Source: Isoetes taiwanensis
Lineage: Eukaryota; Streptophyta; Lycopodiopsida; Isoetales; Isoetaceae
Assembly: GCA_021234155.1 (NCBI GenBank)
Contig: JAJEKV010000183.1
Span: forward strand, 434,001-498,000
Reading direction: 5' to 3'
DNA length: 64,000 nt
A program made the position numbers and the translations under genes. Shown in pieces: positions 23,061 through 31,429 of the stretch. The notes beneath the pieces are model-generated. The model was given only the letters and a program-made list of their open reading frames with translations, did not search any database and was not told where the DNA came from. Numbering within the stretch: the stretch's first letter is position 1; each line of letters starts with the position of its first letter.

Positions 23061-23107
23061 TACAGAAAGAAAGTTGGAGTTCATAATTTGTGATATGAAA
23101 GGGGAAT

Positions 23108-23954
23108 TGTTAGGGTTCATATCAAAATTTGTATATTGAAAGTTGAAAGAATATGCAGACAATGTTGTGCAGTTGAATCACACAGAGACAACATGGTGAA
23201 ATATGCAGCACAGAAAATCTATCTGAACATGATTTAGAAAAGATGCAAGAACTCAATTGAAATTATATGTTGGAGTTACATCTAGCTTGATCTGGGTTGA
23301 CATTCGACCTAGGTTAATGGAAGCACTCTTATTGTGAATACCTAACCTAGTTTATTGTGGTTAGTTTATTGTGGTTCGAATTGAACCATGGAATATGGTT
23401 CGTGAGCCATTGGAAATAACAGGGGAATATTCAAAAGTAAAACGAGATTCATGGAGCCATTTATAGTTTGAAAATATTCGGCCCAATGCAGTATGGCCAT
23501 GGAATCCGAGATGACCAAAGAACAGGCTAACGGTCTGGCCTAACTGCCGGACTCTGTAAATAAAATAAGAAGTAAGATAGATCATATATATACTGAGCTG
23601 GGAGGATTGGATTGAAGCGGAATAGTGCTGTGGTAACACAAATAAAAAGGGTTTGAGTTCTTCTGATGTTTTATTGCTACAGTGTATTGTGTGGATTGCA
23701 TACAATGGTTAAGCTTGGTTAAATGTGAATAGCCAATGAAGGATATTATCTAAGTTAATGGTGTGCTTGCAACTTAGTTAAAAACGTGCTTGATAATATC
23801 TCATTATGAGATTTGAGATTTGACAATGAAGTTGTTGTATTGTCTTTTGGGAAACTCATAGTGTGTATTCTTGAAGGCTAGGAATTATTGTATCTCAAGC
23901 ATTGTGATCATCTCAAATATAATTCCAGTGTCTTTTAATTCTAAATTTCTTACA
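23108..23954 (+). repeat. probable 3' LTR of the copia element
   Basis: Starts TGTTAGGG right after a purine tract and ends CTTACA, giving short inverted ends (TGTTAG/CTTACA, one mismatch). Length is about 847 bases. No second LTR is in the window because the element is truncated on its left, so the limits rest on the termini and on position. Confidence 0.6.
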
Positions 23955-23984
23955 GATGCGAGTTTTTGCATTTAGCAACCGCCT

Positions 23985-24119
23985 GTGACGACCATACAGA
24001 TATTCGTATCATACGAATGTTATACTCGTATGTACAAAAAATGGTCGTCACAGTGACGACCATACAGATATTCGTATCATACGAACTTTATACTCGTATG
24101 TACAAAAGATGGTTGTCAC
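23985..24119. repeat. two tandem 67-bp hairpin units
   Basis: Units 23985-24051 and 24053-24119 are nearly identical. Each begins GTGACGACCAT and ends with its complement ATGGTCGTCAC (ATGGTTGTCAC in the second). A second inner palindrome, TTCGTATCATACGAA, sits in each. They resemble very small foldback elements. Confidence 0.8.
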
Positions 24120-24134
24120 ACGGATGCAAAAGAG

Positions 24135-24210
24135 TAGTTGCACAAGACAGGGTTTGAACTCGCAACCTTCCAGTTGCGAGTCACACATCCTTACCAAGTG
24201 CACTACTAAT
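24135..24210 (-). repeat. tRNA-related (SINE-like) sequence
   Basis: On the minus strand it reads CACTTGGTAAGGATGTGTGA, then CTCGCAACTGGAAGGTTGCG, then AGTTCAAACCC. The last part, with the preceding bases, fits a pol III B box (GGTTCRANNCC-like), and the first part resembles a D-arm with an A box. A full cloverleaf with matched acceptor arms was not found, so this is a tRNA-derived repeat rather than a working tRNA gene. Confidence 0.5.
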
Positions 24211-24361
24211 ATTTGTTAAAATCATTCTTTCATGTCTTTCTCATATGTATATGTGGCACTATCTCCAAGAGGTTCTAGAATATTCTAGAACCTAAATGCA
24301 TGCGCGACACTTGGCACAATATCATCCATTGGACTGGCGCGATCCTCACCGTTGGCCTAGA

Positions 24362-24370
24362 TATATAAGG
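24362..24370 (+). promoter_or_regulatory. TATA-box candidate for the Tcn1/sushi-like element
   Basis: TATATAAGG lies about 300 bases (without the MITE) upstream of the Gag ATG at 25269. Position and sequence fit the promoter of an LTR or leader. Confidence 0.4.
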
Positions 24371-24440
24371 AGGCACCTCCTTCTTGTCGAACCATTCCGG
24401 TTCAACGCCAGTCTTGAGCCTTCTAGGCATCTGTCTCGTG

Positions 24441-25043
24441 CATGGAATAATTTAAGGGCTAAACTTAGCTATTTGGCGATTTTTTAGCACATTTTCAAAA
24501 AAAATTGGTTAAAGTAAATGGAAAAAATTGGGAAAAAAATAATAATTTTAGCTTAACTTTTTTCGGGACTGCACCAACCTTGGAGCTCTTTAGCCAAACG
24601 CTAGAAAGTAAGAGAGTGAAAGTTTGTATTGTTTAGCTAAACCATAGAAACTTTTAGAATGAATTTCGGGCTAGTTTAGCTAATATCATTTTAGTTTACA
24701 TGAAGTATATGATTAGTAGTTTAATTTCTAGCATTATGAATTAATTTGAGTCCTAGAATTTGCTAGTTAGCATTATTTTAGAATGTTTTCACAAAGAAAA
24801 TGACTAAAATACGTGGAAACAATTGAAAAAAAGTATAGTAATTTGGCTTAATAATTTCTGTTGGCCACACCATAGAAATTTTTGGAATGATGTTTGGGTT
24901 AGTTTAGCTAAACGCTAGAAAATATGAGAGGAAAATGTGTAGAGTTTAGCTAAACCACAGAAAGTTTTGGGATTAATATCGAGCAAGTTTAACTAAAGTC
25001 ATTCTGGCTAATAACAATTATGCGATTAGTAATTTATTCCATG
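24441..25043. mobile_element. hAT-like MITE M1, copy 1
   Basis: Ends are CATGGAATAATTTA on the left and the complement of CATGGAATAAATTA on the right. Flanking 8-bp direct repeats GTCTCGTG at 24433-24440 and 25044-25051 form a perfect target site duplication. An 8-bp duplication with short terminal inverted repeats and no coding capacity fits a non-autonomous hAT-type element. It interrupts the 5' leader or LTR of the downstream Ty3/gypsy element. The body holds repeated TTTAGCTAA motifs. A second copy is at 48331-48935. Confidence 0.9.
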
Positions 25044-25268
25044 GTCTCGTGTTCTTGCTTGCCTTCAGGCCATTGTACTCTTGATTCCTGTTCATATATC
25101 AGATTCTTTGTCGATCTTGACATATTTCTTCCGTATTTATTGCATATTTTCTACGTATTCCCCTTGTTTTTGCGTAGGTTCATGACAGTTTGAACCGGAA
25201 TCCCTTACCGGTTCTTGCCTGCTCTGATCCTAAGCATTTTTTTGCTCATATTTGGTGATTTTATATCT

Positions 25269-26043
25269 ATGGAGGAGGTTTCGACTTTATTACAGCAGAT
25301 CCAGCAACTTGTTCAAGTATGCCAGCAGTTGCACTTGGACAATAAAGAGCTTAAGGAATGTGTTGCTTCACATGAATCTGCTTCTAGCTCGGATTGAGGC
25401 TATCAGAGCCTAAGATCAGCCTTCCAGAGAAGTTTGGTGGCACTCGGTCCAAGCTCCGTGGTTTTTTGAATCAGATTAGGCTTGTGATTAAGCTCCATTC
25501 TCATAGATATCTCACAGCCCAGGAACAAGTTGGGCTGATTGGTTCTCTCCTCACAAGGCCAGCTTTAAATTGGTTTGTTCCTTTATTGGAGAAAGGAGCC
25601 CCAGAGTTGCTAGATTTTGCTGCTTTCACTGCAGAGCTCGAGGCATGCGTCATCAGCGCACAGCAGTCACAAAACTTTGCAATCTAAGGCAAGGCTCTCA
25701 TCCAGCTTCAGTATATGCATCAGAATTTCGTCAAATTGCGGTAGATACTGCCTGGGATGATGTTGCACTTCGAGATTGTTTTCGAAGGGGGTTACGAGAG
25801 GATGTGAAAGATATGATGTTGTCTATGGAGGATCCTCAAACTTTGGAAGAAGCCATCAGATTTGCAGTTCGATGTGATAATCGGCTCTTCGAACATAGGC
25901 AAGAGAGATGTAGCCAGGTCTTCCCAATCACACAAGTGCCTATAGCTACGTCCTCCCCAGTTTCATCTGTAAAATCCAGCAGATCCGGACATGAACCTAT
26001 GCAGATTGATCGAGCAGTTCGAGGACCTTTACCTGCTGCCTAG
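25269..26043 (+). pseudogene. Ty3/gypsy Gag
   Basis: Starts MEEVSTLLQQIQQL, a coiled-coil-like N-terminus (25269 on). After a frameshift near 25394 it continues with LPEKFGGTRSKLRGFLNQIR and YLTAQEQVGLIGSLLTRPAL. A second shift near 25680 leads to GSHPASVYASEFRQIAVDT and CFRRGLREDVKDMML, matching the retrotransposon Gag domain. Gag would form the particle core. The two frameshifts make it a pseudogene. Confidence 0.85.
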
Positions 26044-26488
26044 AAGCAGCATCGAAAAGAGGCTAATCTTTGCCTCTACTGTGGAGGAGCTGGCCATATT
26101 GTTCGTGGATGCCCTGCGAAGCGCCCAAATCAGTCGGAAAACTTCAGGGCCGGTCCGAGTAGTAGGAGTCTTTTGTCAGCTGGCCACCTTTTCTCAGACT
26201 CCTTCCACACTTCTTGACATGTTTATTCCATCGGATAAGGTCAGCAAGGCATTCTTCATCCCTATATCATTAAAATCAGAGGCTGGAAGATTGCAAGTGT
26301 TGGCGCAACTTGATTGTGGTGCAAATGCTTGCTTTATGAATAGTGCGTTCGCTAGTAAGCACGCCATTCCTAGAAGCAAGGTTGAGCATCCTGGTTCTGT
26401 CGAAGTGATTGATGGACATGAGATCTTTCAGGTGCGATCCGCAGAATGTCTTCGCGCCTCGTGTTTTGTTGGAGCGAGTTTCCTGTAG
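26044..26488 (+). pseudogene. Ty3/gypsy zinc knuckle and protease
   Basis: After a TAG at 26041-26043 the sequence encodes LCLYCGGAGHIVRGCPAK, a CCHC knuckle (C-x2-C-x4-H-x4-C) that binds RNA. Further on, in the 25991-26488 frame, VLAQLDCGANACFMNSAFA matches the retropepsin active site with Asp-Cys-Gly-Ala in place of the commoner Asp-Ser-Gly-Ala. The two parts are in different frames. Confidence 0.8.
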
Positions 26489-27111
26489 TATTTCCTTCAA
26501 TCTCATCACTAGCCCACATGCATCAAGAGTCTTGGATCTGCCCTGGCTCGAGCTACATAACCCACAGATTGATTGACGTACTAGATCATTTCGATTTGCT
26601 GGTTCTAGCTCCAGTTCCAGTTCTTCTGCAGATCAGGTCTCTACACCCACATCGACCTCGATCCGTGCAGTGTCGTGGGCCCCTGATTCCGTCCTCGTTG
26701 TTCCTGTTTCTGCTCCATGTTCTGATTCGACTCTTGCCTTTGTTCCGGTCCCCAGATTCCCGACCATGTTCTTGATGATGTCCTGCTCGGCTCCAGCTCG
26801 GCTCCAGCCCGGCTCCGGCTCCGGCTCGGCTCGGCTCGGCGCCTCCAGCTCAATTTCGCTCGCTCCGGTTCGGTTTACGCTCCCGCTCTAGTTCTTGCTC
26901 GGCCCCTGCTCCAGCTCCAGTTCTTGTTCCAGTTCCTGTCCCAATTGCTCCTACTTCTGCTCATGTTTCTGCTCTTGCTCCTGTTCTTGATCCTGCTTCT
27001 GTAGAGGCTTCTTCGCGCCCTCAGCTCCGTATCTCGAAGATCTTTCTTCACAAGTTTATTAGATCTGGTAGGCAAGATCCCAGATCAACATTTGCAATCC
27101 AAATCCATCCT
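26489..27111 (+). repeat. low-complexity linker between protease and reverse transcriptase
   Basis: From about 26600 to 27000 the sequence repeats CTCCAGTTC, GGCTCC and TGCTCC. The most regular part is at about 26785-26850, dominated by GGCTC repeats. It sits where a variable linker joins protease to reverse transcriptase in this element. Frames are interrupted, so slippage expansion after inactivation is likely. Confidence 0.6.
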
Positions 27112-28388
27112 TTGACTAGCTCTGCTTCAGAAACATTTGCTCCTGTCCTTCCTGATAACAAGGATTTTGGCGATGCTTTTGATAAGGTCAAAGCCAGCAA
27201 GCTTCCCGAGCATCGTCCTTATGACTGCCCCATTGATCTTCAGACAGGGACAACCCCGCCATTTGGCCCTATCTATGACTTGTCGCCAACAGAATTGGAG
27301 ACTTTGCGGACCTATATCGAGGAGAATCTTGCAACTGGGTTTATTCGACATTCTCAGTCACCCGCAGGAGCTGCCATCTTCTTTGTTTCCAAGAAGGATA
27401 GTTCTTTGCAGCTGGTTGTGGATTATCGCGGCCTCATCAAGATCACTGTGCGTAATCAGTATCATCTCCCTCTGATTCCAGAGTTACTTGAGCGGCTACA
27501 AGGTGCAAGATACTACAGGAAAATTGATCTTCGAGGTGCCTATAGTCTTATCTGCATCAGGGAAGGTGATGAGTGGAAGACAGCCTTTCGAACTCGGTAT
27601 GGTCATTTTGAGTATACCGTCATGCCTTTCGGCCTTACTAATGCTCCAGCGGTCTAAGGATGTTTTTTCGGGAGTTTTTGGATCTTTTTGTTATCGTCTA
27701 TCTAGATGATATTCTGGTTTATTCGAAGACTTTGGAGGAGCATGAAGAACATGTCAGGAAGGTCCATCAGAAGCTACGGGAACATGGACTTTATGCCGAG
27801 CTGGAGAAGTGTCAGTTCGAGCAGGACAATGTCGAGTTCTTGGGCTATCGCATCATGTCTCAGGGTGTTACCATAGATCTAGAGAAGGTCAACACAGTTC
27901 TTGATTGGGAAACACCTTCCTCGGTTAAAGACGTACAGTGCTTCTTGGGGTTTGCCAATTTTTATCGCCGCTTCATCAAGGACTATTCGGAGATCGTCTT
28001 GCCTTTGACACGTCTCACCAAGAAGGTTATCCCTTTTAAGTGGACAATTGAAGCAGAATCAACATTCATCACTTTGAAGCATGTTTTTATAGCAGCACCT
28101 GTTCTTGCACACCCGAATCCTGTGCGTCCCTATATTTTCGAAGCTGATGCATCAGATTTTGCTCTTGGCAGCATCTTATCGCAAGTGGGGGATGATCATG
28201 AGCTGCACCCGATCGCCTATCATTCCCAAAAGTTGCAGGTTGCAGAAATCAACTATCCTATTTATGATAAGGAACTTTTGGCGATTGTTGACTCTTTTCA
28301 GGAGTGGCGACGATTTCTTGAGGGTTCTCCTCATAAGGTGACTGTGTATACGGACCATCGCAGTCTGGAGCATTTTCAGTCTGCTTGA
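27112..28388 (+). pseudogene. Ty3/gypsy reverse transcriptase and RNase H
   Basis: 27112-27657 holds the fingers and palm, with [11 protein letters not shown] at its end. A small deletion and frame change removes the next few codons, and 27660-28388 continues FREFLDLFVIVYLDDILVYS, with the catalytic Asp pair. CFLGFANFYRRFIKDYSEI follows, then RNase H with FEADASDFALGSILSQ, YPIYDKELLAIV and VYTDHRSLEHF. A TGA at 28386-28388 interrupts before the RNase H end, which resumes in the same frame. Confidence 0.9.
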
Positions 28389-29283
28389 GTTCTTAATCGT
28401 CCTCAGGCCCGGTGGCATACACAGGTGCTATCTCACTTTGATTTCATCATCAAGTTTTGGCCTGGCACTCTTCAAGGGAAACCAAATGCTCTTTCTCGCA
28501 GATCTTATTTCAAACCTAAGGCGGGGGAGCCAGCATTTGATCAGCAATCACATGTTATTCTAGGACCTGATCGTTTACAGCTCATGGCCGTCACTTTGTT
28601 CGAGAGGCCTCATGATACATCCTTGTTGGAGTCTGTTCGAGCATCTCTTCCTTCTGATCCATTGGCGCAGGACATAATATCACAGCTTGGCTCAGCATCA
28701 TCTTCCCGGCAAATGAGGTTGGAATATGATTATTTTGAGGTTCGACTTCTGTTTCATGATGGATTCTTGTATATTCTGGATGGTGCCCCTCGACTTCAAG
28801 TTCTGCAGTCCTGTCATGATTCTCCTCTCGCCGGCCATTTTGGCATTGCTAAGACTCTGGAACTTATTACTCGAGATTATTGGTGGCCAGGTCTTGAGAT
28901 TATTGGTGGCACCGCCCACATGGCCTGCTTCAGCCTTTACCAGTTCCAGCCGGTCCTTGGAAGAGTATTTCAGTGGATTTTATTGTCGAGCTTCCATCCT
29001 CCCAGCGCCATGATACCATCCTTCTTCTTGTTGATCGTTTTTCCAAGATGGCACATTTCATTCCTTGCAGCACTTCTATCTCCAGCAAAGCCACAACGGT
29101 TCTCTTGCTTCGAGAGGTAGTTCGACTCCATGGCTTACCAGATAACATTGTCAGCGACCGCAACCCTCAATTTGTTGCTAGCTTTTGGAAGCGTCTATTG
29201 CAACTCTTGCATGTGGAACGTTCGCTCTTTTTCGGACATCACCCAGAGACCAATGGGCAGGTGGAGTGCAGGGATAGGTTCTG
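28389..29283 (+). pseudogene. Ty3/gypsy RNase H end and integrase, truncated
   Basis: The frame after the TGA contains GKPNALSRRSYF, ending RNase H, then the integrase zinc block CHDSPLAGHFGIAKTLELI and YWWPGLE. The expected CxxC pair is disturbed by a frame change. 28973-29283 gives MDFIVELPSSQRHDTILLLV (first catalytic Asp), VSDRNPQFVASFW (second Asp) and HPETNGQVE (Glu). All three DDE residues are visible in that frame. The coding region ends abruptly at 29283, removing the C-terminus. Confidence 0.88.
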
Positions 29284-29384
29284 TACGTATGAAATTATTT
29301 TTTCAGACGTATAAAGTCCAAAAAATTATTTTTTCAGATTTTATACTTTCACGGAGAAAAAAAAATTTAAAGCGAAAACCGCTT

Positions 29385-30345
29385 ACAAGAGAATCTTAAC
29401 GAATCTATGGGAATCAAAAGAATATAGAGGAATCTAAGAGAATCTTCAAAAAATGTTTGAGAATCAGGGGGACTCTTTATGGAATCCTAGAGAATCTAGT
29501 GGAATCTTGATAGAATCTAAGGGAATCTAGGAGAATCTACATAGAATCTTAGGGAATCTAAAGGAATCTTCGGATAATCTTTGAAAATCTAGGGGAATCT
29601 TTGTAGAACCTTAAGAATCTAGGGAATGTTTATGGAATTTTAGGGAATTTAGGGGAATCCAAGGGGATCTAGGGGGAATCCTTGACACTAGATGTGTTCT
29701 GAGGGGGATCTTCATAGAATCTAAGAAAATCTTGAAGAATCTACATGGAATTTTGAGGAATCTTAGGAAATCTTTGAGAATCTAGGAGAATCTCAAGAGA
29801 ATCTTTAAGAATTCAAAGGAATCTAAGGGAATCTTCATAAAATCTTTGAGTATCTAGGGAATGTTTATGGAATTTTAGGGAATTTAGGGGAATCCAAGGG
29901 GATCTAGGGGAATCCTTGACACTAGATGTGTTCTCTGATGGGGGATCTTCATAGAATCTAAGAAAATCTTGAAGAATCTACATGGAATTTTGAGGAATCT
30001 TAGGATAATCTTTGAGAATCTAGGAGAATCTCAAGAGAATCTTTAAGAATTCAAAGGAATCTAAGGGAATCTTCATAAAAATCTTTGAGTATCTAGAGAA
30101 TCTTGGTGGAATCTTGGAGAATCTCTATAGAATCTTCATCGCATGACTTTTAAATTTGACTTCTACTGAATTTGTACAATTCCTCGAGGAATAATTCTGG
30201 CGGATCTTGGGGAATATAAATTACTGATGGAATCTCATAGTATCTAGGAAATTTTTCTAGAGCCTTTGGAGAATCTTGGAGAATCTTCACGGGATCTTCG
30301 TTGGATGGCTTGCGCATTTGGCTTCTAGTCGAATTTGTGCAGTCC
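29385..30345. repeat. GAATCT minisatellite with 235-bp higher-order repeat
   Basis: Almost 1 kb made of degenerate 10-12 base units such as GAATCTAGGG and GAATCTTC. A higher-order duplication of about 235 bases is visible: the block starting GGGAATGTTTATGG at about 29622 recurs at about 29857, including the unique insert CCTTGACACTAGATGTGTTC. The left end directly follows the truncated integrase. Confidence 0.9.
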
Positions 30346-30785
30346 CTCATAGTACAATAACTTGTATAGATATAAGATTAATGTAAATTTGAACTCACCA
30401 ATCGATATTACATTGAACACACTTGTTGTCTTCCTACTTCTTTCCCTTCTTATGTTTCACCTTGAAGATGATACAGGCTTGCCCAGTTAACATAATCAAG
30501 GCTCTATGCTATAAAATTAACAAGGTAGGTTAATGAAGGAAACAAAAAGTGCCCCAAAAATCTAGTTCAATTTGGTTCTAAAAGCAAAATGAAATTTCGA
30601 ACAGGTTGTAAAATCAGCAAATTAGATTAATAAAAATGCAGCACTAACTTTTACTTGAGCTTCGCGAACTTTTACTTGGTCTACAATTAGAGGTTTCGTT
30701 GAGCTTAATTTCGTAAAATGAATACATACCAAGTGCAAGAGAAAATTTTATAAGCATCGATGAAAGTGGTCCTTGACTCCGCCTC
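30346..30785. other. AT-rich DNA, nothing recognised
   Basis: No frames or repeats of note between the minisatellite and the LINE remnant. Confidence 0.4.
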
Positions 30786-31429
30786 CTAATTGGAGGCATT
30801 ATGTGGACTTGGGCTTGGGATAAACTACTTCATCCTAAGGTGGTTGTGCTTTGGTGGTAGATTCTTCACAGATGCCCTCGTGTAAATGTGTTTGTCCACA
30901 TATTTGATCCTCAAATGTCGCGATTACGCCTTAATCTTGTGCAAAGCAAAGGGGCGAGATTATTGAACATTGTTTCTTTTATGTGATCATCTCCAGCCTG
31001 TTTGGTCTTGGCTGCTTTCTCTTTTTCATGTGACATTGACAAGTCAGCAAGTGCACCTGACTTTTTATCTGGATACTTGGAATAAGTTGCGGAGCCAAGC
31101 ATTTCATTTAGCATCAGGATGGTTGTTGTGGTCCATCTAGAAGCGCATAAGATTGTGTGTCTTTCAGGGTTTGGGTATTCCTCCTGCAGTTGTCCTCCAG
31201 GACGCAAAAGCTAGAATTGCTAAGGCCTACCATTGCTCTTCGCTTGCTCCTACCAAGTGACAGTTGATATTTGAGTTCCATTTGAGTGTGTTGTCTTATG
31301 CATAGGCTGGTGGTTCTACTCAATGGATCATGATTATCCTCTGAGATTTTATTCCCGCCTCTACATTTATATCTGGCTTTTGGCTTGGAGTTTCAATAAA
31401 GTTTGACATTCTTCAAAAAAAAAAAAATG
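30786..31429 (+). pseudogene. L1-like LINE 3' end, 5'-truncated, with poly(A)
   Basis: The plus strand encodes MWTWAWDKLLHPKVVVLWW, a stop, then ILHRCPRVNVFVH, like the zinc-binding region at the end of plant LINE reverse transcriptases. In a shifted frame it continues LQPVWSWLLSLFHV and LQDAKARIAKAYHCSS. An AATAAA at about 31397 and a run of 12-13 A at about 31416-31428 mark the 3' end. 5' truncation is usual for LINE copies. Flanking target duplications were not identified. Confidence 0.7.

Larger units (their letters stand above)
19776..23954 (+). mobile_element. 5'-truncated Ty1/copia element with 3' LTR
   Basis: Order is protease, integrase, reverse transcriptase, RNase H, which is diagnostic of Ty1/copia. 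Gag and the 5' LTR are missing and the left border is about 19776. Coding damage is light: two compensating frameshifts near 20300-20440 and one in-frame stop at 22071-22073. After RNase H there is a purine tract (AAAGGGG) at 23098-23104, then the LTR. This is the best preserved retroelement in the window, suggesting it is the youngest. Confidence 0.93.
25269..29283 (+). mobile_element. Tcn1/sushi-like Ty3/gypsy element, internal region
   Basis: Gag, zinc knuckle, protease, reverse transcriptase, RNase H and integrase appear in order, broken by frameshifts, small deletions and stops. The reverse transcriptase blocks ([63 protein letters not shown]) follow the wording typical of fungal Tf1-like and vertebrate sushi elements rather than standard plant chromoviruses. 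The integrase is cut at 29283 by unrelated DNA, so any chromodomain and the 3' LTR are missing. The 5' leader at about 24300-25268 contains the M1 MITE. Confidence 0.88.
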
